A stretch of 64,000 nt of DNA, from positions 1-64,000 of the forward strand of contig NZ_JASBQE010000003.1 in assembly GCF_029960785.1 (NCBI RefSeq). Direction: 5' to 3'. Under the pieces are notes generated by a model. It saw only the letters and a program-made list of their open reading frames with translations, had not been told where the DNA came from and ran no database searches. How positions within the stretch are numbered: position 1 is the first letter of the stretch; each line of letters starts with the position of its first letter. Positions 8,494-17,845 of this stretch are shown piece after piece. A program made the position numbers and the translations under genes. The stretch is from Polyangium sp. 15x6. GTDB taxonomy: Bacteria > Myxococcota_A > Polyangia > Polyangiales > Polyangiaceae.

Positions 8494-8602
8494 GAAGGGT
8501 TCTTCGCGACGATTTTTCGTGTGACGGCGAAAGGCCTCGTCGCTACGATGCGCGCGCGGGCGCCGGGAAAGCCCGCGCTGTTCGAGGCCGGAGGACGACA
8601 CC

Positions 8603-9712
<1,110 letters not shown>

Positions 9713-9751
9713 TCTTTGCGTCCGCGACCGGGGCGGGGTAGACCCTCGCAC

Positions 9752-10201
9752 ATGAGGGGATCCATCCTCGCCCTGGCCTCGCTTCTCGCCCTCGCCGGTT
9801 GCGAGAAATCCGTGCCGCCATCGACCTCGCAGCGCGTGACGCTCGTCCAGAAAGGCCCGGCCCAGATCGAGCTCGTGCCGGCCGCGGGGCAGCCCCCTTA
9901 TTGCCTCGTCTTCACCATCGCCGAGGGCGGCCCCATCCGCCACCTCACGATGCTCGAGGACAAGCTCTCGCCCGATTGCCCGGCCGGCGAGCCCATCGTC
10001 GGCAACGTCTTTCGGATCCCGCCGCGCGAGGGCAAGGTGAAGATCTTCGTCGTCTTCTCGGATCGCGCCCTCGAAGCCGACCCCATCGCGCGCCAGATCA
10101 GCGATCTCGTCTCCCAGAAACAGCCCGTCACCGCGATGGACCTGCGCGCGCCCGGCCGCGTCGTCGTCGAGACGCTCGAATTCACGCCCTCCTCGGGATA
10201 G
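9752..10201 (+). CDS. Small lipoprotein, unknown function
   Basis: A 149-residue protein whose signal peptide ends in a clean lipobox LALAGC with the lipidated Cys at residue 17. The mature part is predicted to be mostly beta (PPYCLVFTIAEGGPIRH, KVKIFVVFSDRALEAD) with further Cys residues. No family is recognised. It follows the formaldehyde dehydrogenase gene by 39 bases on the same strand and may be cotranscribed. It converges with the gene ending at 10211, leaving only nine bases between stops. Confidence 0.75.
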   Translation: MRGSILALASLLALAGCEKSVPPSTSQRVTLVQKGPAQIELVPAAGQPPYCLVFTIAEGGPIRHLTMLEDKLSPDCPAGEPIVGNVFRIPPREGKVKIFVVFSDRALEADPIARQISDLVSQKQPVTAMDLRAPGRVVVETLEFTPSSG

Positions 10202-10210
10202 CGGCGCGTT

Positions 10211-10654
10211 TCACCTGGGGTGCACGCTATGGCGTGCTGCGCGGCGGATCTGGTCGATGCGGGCGCGGGCTTCCTGCTCGCCGGTAGCGAATTCCATGGG
10301 AAATGGTACGCGTGATGGGGAGAGGATCCGGGCCGCGCGATACATGGTCATCACGACCATGCGTATCGAGAAGCTCCCGCCATAGGCGACGATGTGCCGG
10401 ATGGGGTAGGGCTTGTCGCGCTCCAGCCAGACCGCGCGCGCGCCGGGCTCCAGCGATTCGATCTGCGTCGCGTCGACGATGGCGTAAAAGCGGCCGACCT
10501 TCTCGCCGATCGTGTCGTAGATCTCCTTCATCCGCACGGTGTCGGCGGTCGTCGTGCTCCCGCGGAAGGCGATGAAGACGAGATCCGGCCGTTCCAGCCG
10601 GATTTCGTTGCGGCTCACTTCCCAGGTCGGCTTGGGGGAATCGAAAGGATCCAC
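10211..10654 (-). CDS. Paralogous 147-residue protein, downstream copy
   Basis: The 147-residue product is a clear paralogue of the gene at 10708-11151, sharing RLERPDLV, a region with FRGxTxxA, LEPGARA/LEAGARA, RHxVxxGxSF and a similar C-terminal half. Conservation and identical length place the start at GTG 10654 rather than an upstream frame extension. The strand-helix pattern recalls SpoIIAA-like/STAS-type small domains, but this is only a guess. It has its own promoter (10665-10693) matching that of its paralogue, so it need not depend on read-through. No ribosome site precedes the GTG, in keeping with a leaderless message. Confidence 0.75.
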   Translation of the reverse strand: MDPFDSPKPTWEVSRNEIRLERPDLVFIAFRGSTTTADTVRMKEIYDTIGEKVGRFYAIVDATQIESLEPGARAVWLERDKPYPIRHIVAYGGSFSIRMVVMTMYRAARILSPSRVPFPMEFATGEQEARARIDQIRRAARHSVHPR

Positions 10655-10664
10655 TCGGCCGTGT

Positions 10665-10693
10665 ATGCTACCAGCGACCGAGCGCGGGCACAA
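10665..10693 (-). promoter_or_regulatory. Sigma-70-type promoter of downstream paralogue
   Basis: Read on the minus strand, TTGTGC (10693-10688) is followed after exactly 17 bases by TAGCAT (10670-10665), preceded by TGG as in an extended -10. The start GTG is ten bases beyond the -10, so transcription would begin at or next to the start codon and give a leaderless mRNA. The neighbouring paralogue has the same two hexamers at the same spacing. Confidence 0.6.
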
Positions 10694-10707
10694 CCACGCG
10701 CGAACGC

Positions 10708-11151
10708 TCACGCGGACGCGCAGGCGTACCCCGCCTGGCTGCCGAGCGCGGCGAGACGCGTGCGCGCTTCTTGCTCCGTGGCGGCAAACTCGATGTGAAA
10801 ATCGAAAACCGAAGGCACGAGCAGCCGCCCGGCACGGTAGACCGTCATGATCACGGTACGTGTCGGGAAGCTGGCGCCGAAGCAGACGACGTGACGTAAC
10901 GGATAGACCTTTCCTCCGCGCGTCCAGGCTGCACGCGCGCCGGCCTCCAGAAATACGAGGTCGCTCGCGTCGAACAGGATGTCGAATTTCCCGACTTGCT
11001 TTCCGATCGCGATGTAGACATCCCGGATCTGTTCGGCTTCTGCGGCGCTCGTCGCGCCGCGGAAGGCAACGGAAACGAGGTCCGGCCGCTCCAACCGGAC
11101 CACATGACGACCGACCACCCAGCTCGGCATGGAGGAATCGATAAGGTCCAT
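10708..11151 (-). CDS. Paralogous 147-residue protein, upstream copy
   Basis: The start is ATG 11151, giving 147 residues, exactly the length of its neighbour at 10211-10654. It begins MDLIDSSMPSWVVGRHVVRL and shares RLERPDLV, FRGAT, LEAGARA and the RHVVCFGASF segment with the paralogue. There is no signal peptide or membrane span, so it is probably cytosolic. The family is not recognised; the alternation of strands and helices is compatible with a STAS-like fold (guess). Like its paralogue it lacks a ribosome site and has a -10 hexamer seven bases before the start codon. Confidence 0.75.
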   Translation of the reverse strand: MDLIDSSMPSWVVGRHVVRLERPDLVSVAFRGATSAAEAEQIRDVYIAIGKQVGKFDILFDASDLVFLEAGARAAWTRGGKVYPLRHVVCFGASFPTRTVIMTVYRAGRLLVPSVFDFHIEFAATEQEARTRLAALGSQAGYACASA

Positions 11152-11158
11152 TCGAATG

Positions 11159-11187
11159 ATGCTACCAGCAGCGCCAGGCGGGCACAA
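11159..11187 (-). promoter_or_regulatory. Sigma-70-type promoter of upstream paralogue
   Basis: On the minus strand TTGTGC (11187-11182), a 17-base spacer and TAGCAT (11164-11159) with an upstream TGG precede ATG 11151 by seven bases. Hexamers and spacing are identical to those before the paralogue at 10654, and the spacers are also similar, so the whole promoter was duplicated with the gene. A leaderless transcript is expected. Confidence 0.62.
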
Positions 11188-11308
11188 CAGCACGAACGGT
11201 CACGATACTGCTATTTGGTGTCGCGGAAATCGTCTCGGTCGAAAACCGATTTCGCGCACAGCGGATACGGATACAGCATGAGCCGTACAATGATGGTATG
11301 TTCGCTGT

Positions 11309-12358
11309 ATGTCAGCGTCATGCCGTCATGTTGGAGCTGTATCTCTCCTCGGCGCGCTCCTCGCGGGCTGCGGCGAAGCACCGGCAATCGAGGCGACCGC
11401 CACCGCCTGGCCCGAGGCCGACGCGCTCTTCCACGCCGATCCCCGCTGGCTCGGCGCCGACGACGCTTACTCCGTCGACCTCGGCGGCGGCCGCGTCCTC
11501 TGGCTCTTCGGCGATAGCTTCATCGCCACGAGCGACGCGAACGTCCGCGGCGAATCTCGCCTCGTGCGGAACAGCATCGCCATCCAGAATGGCTACGACC
11601 CGAGCGAGGCCGCGATCGCGTTTTTCTGGAACGGGCCGAAGGACGAGCCCGCTTCCTTTTTCCCCGAGAAGGACGGCATCTGGTACTGGCCCGGCGACGG
11701 CGAGCGGGTAGGGGACGAGCTCTTCCTCTTCATGATGGCCGTCCGCGCCGCGAGCGGCGGCCTCGGCTTCGAGGTGTTCGATGCCGACGTCTTCGTCGTC
11801 GAGAACCCCGACGACGCGCCGCCCGCGTGGGTCATGAAGGAGCTCGAAATGCCCTCGAACGACGATGGCGTCATCGTCGGCTCGGCGAGCGTGCTCGCGC
11901 ATGACGGGCACCTCTACGCATTCGGCGCCGACGAGTCCGGCGGGCACGACATCCACCTGACGCGCTTCCCCCTGCCCGCGTCGGGCCATATCGATTTCAC
12001 GAAGCCCGAGCCGCTCGGCCTCGCCTTCGAGGACGGGCAAACCGAGCTCACGGTGCACCACGACCGCGCCCGCGACCTCTGGATCAGCGTGCAGACCGAG
12101 GGCTTCGGCGCCTCCGATCTCGCGCTCCGCACGGCAAGCGACCTCCGCGGCCCCTATTCCGACCTCGAGACCTTCTACCATCCCCCCGAATCCGACCGCG
12201 AAGACACCATCGTTTACGCCGGCAAGGGCCACTCCGAGCTCGAAGGCGCCGATCTCGTGGTCACGTATGCCTCGAACAGCCTCGATTTCCCCACGCTCGT
12301 CGCCGATACCTCGCTCTATTTCCCGCGCTTCGTGCGCGTGACGCTCCGCACGCCCTGA
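11309..12358 (+). CDS. Surface lipoprotein, beta-propeller-like
   Basis: A 349-residue lipoprotein with lipobox LLAGC (Cys21). The mature part has repeated motifs ending in short hydrophobic strands with Asp/Trp/Gly turns (GGRVLWLFGDSFI, DGIWYWPGDGERV, GHLYAFGADESGG, DLWISVQTEGFG), the pattern of five-bladed propeller proteins of the DUF4185/DUF5005 or glycosidase type. The LWLFGDSF segment is typical of DUF4185-like proteins. Substrate and catalytic activity cannot be inferred. It is divergent from the duplicated gene pair. Confidence 0.72.
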   Translation: MSASCRHVGAVSLLGALLAGCGEAPAIEATATAWPEADALFHADPRWLGADDAYSVDLGGGRVLWLFGDSFIATSDANVRGESRLVRNSIAIQNGYDPSEAAIAFFWNGPKDEPASFFPEKDGIWYWPGDGERVGDELFLFMMAVRAASGGLGFEVFDADVFVVENPDDAPPAWVMKELEMPSNDDGVIVGSASVLAHDGHLYAFGADESGGHDIHLTRFPLPASGHIDFTKPEPLGLAFEDGQTELTVHHDRARDLWISVQTEGFGASDLALRTASDLRGPYSDLETFYHPPESDREDTIVYAGKGHSELEGADLVVTYASNSLDFPTLVADTSLYFPRFVRVTLRTP

Positions 12359-12413
12359 AATCGGCTCCGCGCTGCCACTATCGTCGCGGTTGCCGATCGG
12401 GTAATCTCGATCC

Positions 12414-13613
12414 ATGCTGCATCGATCTTTCTCCTCGACTTGGGCTGCCCTCGCGGGCGTGATGGGCCTCGTGATCGCGTCGGCGTGTGGCGACGCCGGA
12501 TCCAGCGCTTCTGGGAGCGGCGCATCGGGCGCTGCATCGGGCACCGGCGGTATGGGCGGCGGGGGCGGGGGCTCGGCGGGCGCGGGCGCGGGCACGTTCG
12601 GCTGCAATCCGGCCTGCGTCGAGCCGCAGACGTGTAGCTCCGTGGGCACGTGTATCGATCCCGGCACGTGCGCGGCCGACGGCGACTGCTCGCCGGGCAT
12701 GAAGTGCGACGGCGCCACGAAGACGTGCGTGCCGGGCGGCGGATGCGGCGCGCAGGAGGCGAAGGTCGAGACCATCCCGCCGAACATGCTGCTCGTGCTC
12801 GATCGCTCCTGCTCGATGACGGCGCTCGTCGGCAACGTGACGAAGTGGGACATCGCCGTCGCCGCCATCAACAAGATGACGACCGATTATACCGGCAAGA
12901 TTCGCTTCGGCCTCACGCTCTTCCCCGACCTCGTGACCCCGAATTGCCAGCAGGACGCGATCCCCATCCCCGTCGGCCCCGACAACGAGGCGGCCATTCA
13001 AGAGCTTCTCACGGCGGCGCTCGTGAAGGCCGACAAGTATTTCCCGGACGGCCCCTGCGTCACGAACATCCAGACCGCCGTCACGCAATCGACGACCGAG
13101 CCCGCGTTCAACGACGCCGATCGCGACAGTTATGCCGTGCTCATCACGGATGGCAAGGAGACGTGCGGCGCGGACGCGACGACCGAAATGGAAATCAAGA
13201 ACCTCTTCGAGCAGCGCGGCATCCCGACGTTCGTGATCGGCTTCGGGGCGGGCATCGATCCGGCGCAGATGAACGAGTTCGCGGCCGCCGGCGGCGTCCC
13301 GGCCGCGGGGGCGAACCAGTATTACGACGCGTCCGACCAGGCGAGCCTCGACATGGCGCTCGCGACGATCGCCAAGAAGACGCTCTCCTGCGCGTACACG
13401 CTCGACACGGTCCCGCCGAACCCGAGCGAGATCTACGTCTTCTTCGACAACACGACCGAGGTGAGCCGCGACGACACGAAGACGGACGGGTGGGACTACG
13501 ATCCGGGCAAGAACCAGGTCGTCTTTTACGGCCCGGCGTGTGATAGCTTGAAGAACGGCGTGGTCATGGACCTCGACATCGTCCTCGGCTGCCAGGAACC
13601 CACGCCGAACTGA
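12414..13613 (+). CDS. Lipoprotein with von Willebrand factor A domain
   Basis: The 399-residue product has a lipobox (VIASAC), a short Gly/Ser-rich linker and a Cys-rich segment (CNPACVEPQTC to CVPGGGC) resembling the short Cys repeats of myxobacterial surface proteins. A vWA domain follows with the metal-ion site DRSCSM (DxSxS), then ADRDSYAVLITDGKETCG and IPTFVIGFGAGIDPAQM. Such domains bind ligands or partner proteins through a divalent ion. It probably sits on the cell surface or in the periplasm. The following methyltransferase gene starts about 20 bases downstream and is functionally unrelated. Confidence 0.85.
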   Translation: MLHRSFSSTWAALAGVMGLVIASACGDAGSSASGSGASGAASGTGGMGGGGGGSAGAGAGTFGCNPACVEPQTCSSVGTCIDPGTCAADGDCSPGMKCDGATKTCVPGGGCGAQEAKVETIPPNMLLVLDRSCSMTALVGNVTKWDIAVAAINKMTTDYTGKIRFGLTLFPDLVTPNCQQDAIPIPVGPDNEAAIQELLTAALVKADKYFPDGPCVTNIQTAVTQSTTEPAFNDADRDSYAVLITDGKETCGADATTEMEIKNLFEQRGIPTFVIGFGAGIDPAQMNEFAAAGGVPAAGANQYYDASDQASLDMALATIAKKTLSCAYTLDTVPPNPSEIYVFFDNTTEVSRDDTKTDGWDYDPGKNQVVFYGPACDSLKNGVVMDLDIVLGCQEPTPN

Positions 13614-13634
13614 TCGGAAGGTTTGCCCTCGTTC

Positions 13635-14504
13635 ATGAAGCAGAAGCCCGACCCGCGCGCCCCCGGCGCCCAGGCCCCCGAGGTCGTCCACGGCCTGCGC
13701 GCCGGCCTCGCCGTCTTCGCCCGCCGCCCCGACGACATCCTCGCCGTCTCCTATGGCCGCGAGGTGCGCCGCGACCTCGAAACCCTCATCCGCTGGGCGG
13801 CGGCGCGCCGCGTCCCCTGCCACGAGCTCCGCGACGACGAGCTCGAGCGGATCGCGCACACGAAGAACCACGAGGGCCTCAGCCTCCACACGCGGCCGCG
13901 GGCGTGGCTCGGGACGAACGAGCTCGCGGACATGCTGGTCCGGACGCGCGGCGCGGCCATCGCGCTCGAGCGCGTGCGGAATCCCTACAACATCGGCGCC
14001 ATCGTGCGGAGCGCGGCGTTCTTCGGCCTCGACGCGGCGCTGCTCGGCGCGCCGGCCCCGCACCCGGGCCTGCCGCCCGACGCCGTGCGTGTGGCCGAGG
14101 GCGGCGCCGAAGAGCTCGCCTTTGCCCGCACGACGGACCTGCCCGACACCCTCGCGCGCCTCCGCGCCCGAGGGATCTCGATCGTGGGCGGCGAGAGCGA
14201 CGCCGCGGCGAACGCGTTCGGGTATTCGTTCAAGCGGCCGGTGGTCCTGGTGCTCGGCCACGAGCGCGAGGGTCTGTCCGAGCGAGCCAAGGCGCAATGC
14301 GACGCGCTCGTGGCGATCCCGGCAGCCGGGGCGGGGACGGTCGGGTCGCTGAACGTGTCGATCGCGGCGAGCGTGCTCCTGGCGGAGGTTGTCCGGGAGA
14401 ACTTGCTCGGGAAAAACCCGGCGCCCGCGTCGGCGGCGCCTGCCGGTTCCCCTGCGCGTCCACCTGCCGGCCCGCCGCGGGGGCGTCCGCCGCGGCGACG
14501 CTGA
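13635..14504 (+). CDS. TrmH/SpoU-family RNA 2'-O-methyltransferase
   Basis: The product of about 289 residues carries the three SPOUT motifs: motif 1 NPYNIGAIVRSAAFFGLDA, motif 2 PVVLVLGHEREGLSE, and motif 3 IPAAGAGTVGSLNVSIAASV. The N-terminal 90 residues form the usual substrate-binding domain (RRDLETLIRWAAARRVPCHE). It should methylate a ribose in rRNA or tRNA using S-adenosylmethionine as a knotted dimer. ATG 13635 is chosen; TTG 13623 directly follows GGAAGG and is possible. The C-terminal 35 residues are a Pro/Ala/Arg tail likely to bind RNA. The target nucleotide cannot be deduced. Confidence 0.9.
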   Translation: MKQKPDPRAPGAQAPEVVHGLRAGLAVFARRPDDILAVSYGREVRRDLETLIRWAAARRVPCHELRDDELERIAHTKNHEGLSLHTRPRAWLGTNELADMLVRTRGAAIALERVRNPYNIGAIVRSAAFFGLDAALLGAPAPHPGLPPDAVRVAEGGAEELAFARTTDLPDTLARLRARGISIVGGESDAAANAFGYSFKRPVVLVLGHEREGLSERAKAQCDALVAIPAAGAGTVGSLNVSIAASVLLAEVVRENLLGKNPAPASAAPAGSPARPPAGPPRGRPPRRR

Positions 14505-14514
14505 TCCCTGCCTT

Positions 14515-15069
14515 TCACCCCACCTTCCGCGCCCGCGTCGTCCCCAGCGTCTTCCGCACCAGGATCCGGTCTCCCGCTTCCCCCATCCGGACGAACCCCG
14601 CCTGCAGAAACGTACCGAGCGGCCCTGTCTCCTTCCCGGGCCGCGTCTTCGGCGGGTACGCGTCCAGGAACGTCTCCCCTTCGGCCGCCAGCGCGCTCTC
14701 GGCCTCGGCGAGCAGCACCCGCCCGAGCCCGAGCCTTCGGTAGCGCGGGACCACGAGCAGGCAGGCCACCGTCGGCACCCGCCCCGTGGTCGCGGCGGCG
14801 CTCGGCCCGAACGCCGCGAGCGCGCCGACGAGGCAGAGCCCCGCGGGAAAACCCCCCACGTACCCGGCAAAACCTTTGAGCTTCCCGGAGCGCATGTCGG
14901 CTCCCAGAATCTCGACCACCTCCCATGGGTCGAGCTCCGGTGGCTGTCCTGACAGACCGGGAAAAACGGCGTCCGGCACCTCGTCGAGTTCGTGCTCCAG
15001 CAGCGCCAGGCTCTCGGCGACCGTGGTGGGTTCGTCGGCGGAGACGGGAAGGACGTACGTGTCGAGCAT
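14515..15069 (-). CDS. GNAT-family N-acetyltransferase
   Basis: A 184-residue GNAT fold protein. The acetyl-CoA pyrophosphate-binding motif A is seen as VACLLVVPRYRRLGLGRVLL (RRLGLG), followed by AEAESALAAEG and a late strand near FLQAGFVRMGE. The substrate is unknown. It converges on the TrmH-family gene with a ten-base gap and is divergent from the gene at 15262, with a 192-base AT-richer spacer that should hold both promoters. Confidence 0.85.
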   Translation of the reverse strand: MLDTYVLPVSADEPTTVAESLALLEHELDEVPDAVFPGLSGQPPELDPWEVVEILGADMRSGKLKGFAGYVGGFPAGLCLVGALAAFGPSAAATTGRVPTVACLLVVPRYRRLGLGRVLLAEAESALAAEGETFLDAYPPKTRPGKETGPLGTFLQAGFVRMGEAGDRILVRKTLGTTRARKVG

Positions 15070-15261
15070 GGGTTTTACGGGACCGAACGCAGAGTCCCCT
15101 CAATGAGCTCCATGTGTCGAACGACCCGATCGTCCGGAAAAAAAGTGAGGCGATGAAAAATAAATCCCTCTCCGCGGGAAAACCGTAGGGCAACCCACGC
15201 TGCCTGGCGAGTGCACGAGAGGCATCGCGGCGGGCGGCGGGGCGCGTTATGTTTGGGTTCG

Positions 15262-15741
15262 ATGGTCCGGAAGTTCGGGCTCCCCGTCCTCACGCCTCGG
15301 CCGCCGCTGCCGACGGTCGATGCCATGCGCAAGCGCCTCGGCGGGCGTGCCTCGACCGAGCCCGGGACCGGGGACGCGGTCACGTTCACCACGCCGGGCG
15401 GCGTTCGCCTGATGGGCGTCGTCCTGTTCGTCCGGGGAGACGAGCTCGACGTGTGGGTCGACGAGAACGTGGTGCGCCGGACCCGTCGCGCGGCGGCCGC
15501 CCCGCTCGACGCCGCGCTCCCGCGGGACCTCGTGACGATCGCCGCCGACGCCCGGGTCTTCGCCACGCTGACCGAGGGCCAGCGGATCCGCTACCTCGAC
15601 GAGGGGCGCGTGGACGAGGGCACGCTCGTCGAGAAATGCAGGTTCGGCGCGCTCGTCGAGCGCGCCGACGGCACGATCGTCGGCCTCGGCTTCCGCAGGC
15701 TCTGGCCCGCGGACGCCGTGCCAGCGCGCGAACCTTCGTAG
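15262..15741 (+). CDS. Hypothetical protein with small beta domains
   Basis: The 159-residue product starts at ATG 15262 (MVRKFGLPVLTPRPPLP). Two similar beta-rich segments are visible, GDAVTFTTPGGVRLMGVVLF and GTLVEKCRFGALVERADGTI, each resembling an SH3/KOW-like barrel. No catalytic motif, signal or membrane span is evident. Its stop is directly followed by the stop codon of the convergent gene at 15742. It is likely a cytosolic protein of unknown role. Confidence 0.65.
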   Translation: MVRKFGLPVLTPRPPLPTVDAMRKRLGGRASTEPGTGDAVTFTTPGGVRLMGVVLFVRGDELDVWVDENVVRRTRRAAAAPLDAALPRDLVTIAADARVFATLTEGQRIRYLDEGRVDEGTLVEKCRFGALVERADGTIVGLGFRRLWPADAVPAREPS

Positions 15742-16302
15742 CTAGAGGCAGCTACAGATCGGATCGTTGATCGCGCAGGCGCAGCCCGTCGTGACCCGAG
15801 TGTTCGGTTTTCCCGGGACCGAGGTCGCGTCGTGCTTGTGCTGTTGCGGTTTCAGGCCGGTCGGCTGGTCCGGTGCTGTCTTCGGCTGCGCTTCGACTTC
15901 GGGCGGCGCTTGCGCCTCGACCGGCACCTTTGGCGCCTGGGCCTCGGCGGCCTCGGGCTTCGAGACGTCGTTCGTCGCGGTCGGCGCGGGCTCGGGTTTG
16001 CCGCAGGCCGCGACGAGCAGCGACGCACCCACGGCGAGGCGCAGGCGCGGCAAACTCCGGGCGGCCGGGGGACGCGGCTCGCGCTCGCGGAAGAGGACGT
16101 TCCCCTCCTCGTCGTGCTCCACCCGCACGCAGAGCGAATGCGGCCGGGCCGAGGCGATCAGGCGATCGGCCTCCTCGGGCGAGAGCTCGGCGAGCGCGAC
16201 GACCTGCTTGTCGCACGAACCGCAATGGCGTCGCGCCTCCGAACCCGTCATCGACTCCCAGCGCTCGCTGCAAGGCTCGGCGATGTGGAAGCGTCGAAGC
16301 AT
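15742..16302 (-). CDS. Cys-rich zinc-site protein with membrane segment
   Basis: The 186-residue product starts at ATG 16302 with MLRRFHIAEPCSERWESMTG, followed by RRHCGSCDKQVVALAELS. The pattern C-x3-W-x2-M-...-R-x-C-x2-C-x-K-x-V matches a small Cys domain found at the N-terminus of some TonB-family and sensor proteins in Bacteroidetes and myxobacteria, probably a metal site. A hydrophobic stretch ending LLVAACGK follows near residue 95, then a Pro/Ala/Glu-rich linker and a Cys-rich end (GCACAINDPICSCL). The order, cytosolic Cys domain then membrane then outer tail, suggests a sensor or anchor, but the role is unknown. Confidence 0.7.
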   Translation of the reverse strand: MLRRFHIAEPCSERWESMTGSEARRHCGSCDKQVVALAELSPEEADRLIASARPHSLCVRVEHDEEGNVLFREREPRPPAARSLPRLRLAVGASLLVAACGKPEPAPTATNDVSKPEAAEAQAPKVPVEAQAPPEVEAQPKTAPDQPTGLKPQQHKHDATSVPGKPNTRVTTGCACAINDPICSCL

Positions 16303-16349
16303 GGGGAAGAGTGTACGCCGGCAAGCCGGAAAAGGGGAGCCCTCGGGCG

Positions 16350-17084
16350 CTACGCCCCGCCGAGACGGGCCTGCGCGAACGTCCCCAGGCCGTTCACGAC
16401 GACCGGGGGGATCTCGTGCGCCCCGCCGTGCGGCACCCACGTCACGCCGGCTTTCGCCGAGGTCATCATGTCCCGCAGGATCTCGGCGCGCCCGAAGGGC
16501 AGGAGCGGATCACGCCGCCCGTGCGAGATGAACGCGGAGAGCCGCTCCCCGACCGCATCGAGCCCGGCCTGCCAGCGGTCGCCGCCGAGCCGGGTCCCCG
16601 AGAGCACGGCGAGGCCGGCGAACGGCTCGCGGAGGTGGGTCACGAGCTCGGTCGTGACCATGGCGCCCTGGGAAAACCCGCCGATGAGGAGCTGATCGCG
16701 CCGCACGCCGTGATCCTTCACGAGGACCTCGATGGTCTCCGCGAGCGCATCCCGCGCGGGCGCGAGCCCCTCGGGCACCTCGTCGAGGCGCTTCATGGCG
16801 CCGTCGATGTCGCCGCGCATGAGCAACGTCATCAGCCGATCCATGCCGATGTCCCACCAGGCACGACCGCGCATGCCGGGGCCGACTTCGACTTCGAGGG
16901 GGGCTTCGGGGAAGAACCAGCGGACGCCGCGGCCGGCGTCGATGACGCGGCAGAGGCTGACGAGGTCTTCCCCGGGCGCGCCGAAGCCGTGGCAGAGGAG
17001 AATCGCGGGGCCGTCGCCGCCGCCGCGGTGATCGTCGCCGCCGCGGGCGTGGACGCGGAGGGGGCCGAAGGTGCGGGGTTCCAT
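16350..17084 (-). CDS. Phospholipase/carboxylesterase-type alpha/beta hydrolase
   Basis: The 244-residue product has the alpha/beta-hydrolase serine esterase features of PF02230: oxyanion-region LLCHGFGAPGEDL, nucleophile elbow GGFSQGAMV, acid in ISHGRRDPLLPF and the catalytic His in VPHGGAHEIP. It has no signal peptide and should act in the cytosol on acyl esters or thioesters. ATG 17084 opens the frame. It lies 47 bases upstream of the Cys-domain gene on the same strand and could be cotranscribed. The natural substrate cannot be told from sequence. Confidence 0.9.
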   Translation of the reverse strand: MEPRTFGPLRVHARGGDDHRGGGDGPAILLCHGFGAPGEDLVSLCRVIDAGRGVRWFFPEAPLEVEVGPGMRGRAWWDIGMDRLMTLLMRGDIDGAMKRLDEVPEGLAPARDALAETIEVLVKDHGVRRDQLLIGGFSQGAMVTTELVTHLREPFAGLAVLSGTRLGGDRWQAGLDAVGERLSAFISHGRRDPLLPFGRAEILRDMMTSAKAGVTWVPHGGAHEIPPVVVNGLGTFAQARLGGA

Positions 17085-17141
17085 GGGGCGGGACGGTAGC
17101 AGGATTTCGAGGGGGTGGGGGAGGAGGGGCGGCTGCCGTGC

Positions 17142-17170
17142 TTGACAGGGCTCCGGGCCCAGCCATTACG
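17142..17170 (+). promoter_or_regulatory. Candidate promoter of the 118-residue gene
   Basis: A perfect -35 hexamer TTGACA at 17142-17147 is followed after 16-17 bases by CATTAC/ATTACG (17164-17170), a weak -10. ATG 17182 is about twelve bases further on and has no ribosome site, so the transcript would be almost leaderless. Confidence 0.4.
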
Positions 17171-17181
17171 CTCGCTGCCCC

Positions 17182-17538
17182 ATGCCCGGCTCGTTGTACC
17201 ACGCTCGACAGTTCGGCAGGCTTCCGTATCGCGGGAACGACCAGCGGGAGCACTGGGAAGTGGATATCATCGACGGAGACATGGACGTCGTCTCGTATTC
17301 GTCCTGGCAGGAGCTCGTGGAATACAGCGCGCGGCTCGGCGTACCGGTCGAGGTATGGCCCGACTTCACCGACGGCCACGGCGAGGGCATCGATGTGCCG
17401 CTCGATCGGGTCGATCGGATGCAGGGGGACCTCCGGGAGGCTTTGCGCAGATTGACCCCCGCCGAGGTCGCCGGGCACGCGTTGCTTGCGCGTATCGTCG
17501 GGTACCTTGCTCGCGGGGAGAAGGTGTTTTTCTGTTGA
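17182..17538 (+). CDS. 118-residue family member, immunity-like
   Basis: The 118-residue protein shares length and a scattered pattern with the product of 19173-19529: a DxD segment, SSWQELVEYSARLGVPVEVW against SISKLQELAEQQLGIPPETW, LREALRRLT against LRAVLGRYT, and a C-terminal LARGEKVFF against LREGFDF. It has no signal peptide or membrane span. Small single-domain acidic proteins in divergent tandem copies are often immunity proteins of toxin systems, but no toxin gene is next to it, so this is inference. A 3' remnant of the same family lies convergently just downstream. Confidence 0.65.
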   Translation: MPGSLYHARQFGRLPYRGNDQREHWEVDIIDGDMDVVSYSSWQELVEYSARLGVPVEVWPDFTDGHGEGIDVPLDRVDRMQGDLREALRRLTPAEVAGHALLARIVGYLARGEKVFFC

Positions 17539-17589
17539 ACAATACGAGGCAGGCTGATTTCGAAGGCCTCGAACACGGATTCGTAGGGT

Positions 17590-17672
17590 CGCCACCAAGC
17601 CTTCGCGCAGAAATCGAATCCTTCTCGGAGCGCTCGTGCGAAAGCTTGCAACGAGTAGTCATCCGGCCGGGA
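17590..17672 (-). pseudogene. 3' remnant of a 118-residue family gene
   Basis: On the minus strand this stretch encodes LQAFARALREGFDFCAKAW, nearly the same as the last residues (LQRLARALREGFDFCAKAW) of the gene at 19173-19529, and the DNA matches over about 75 bases. The stop that ends the intact gene is changed from TGA to TGG, and no upstream part of the gene is present. It is therefore a truncated duplicate. The wider 17539-17939 interval otherwise holds only a candidate promoter for the nuclease-like gene. Confidence 0.75.
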
Positions 17673-17817
17673 CGATGACTGGCTCAGTGAAGGCGAGGCA
17701 ACGGCAAGTGGGTAGTACTTCGCCTCGACGCACATGAGGTCGAGGTCATGAGGAAAAGTTCTTGTTCGGAACACCACGTGTGTTCGGGAGGGCCCGGTAC
17801 TCGAGACGCGCTCTCGG

Positions 17818-17845
17818 TTGGGTCGGGCTCAGGAGTTTGTAGTAT
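17818..17845 (+). promoter_or_regulatory. Candidate promoter of the EVE/nuclease-like gene
   Basis: TTGGGT at 17818-17823 and TAGTAT at 17840-17845 are separated by 16 bases. The start codon is at 17940, leaving a leader of roughly 90 bases ending in the ribosome site GAGGAAG. Confidence 0.4.
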
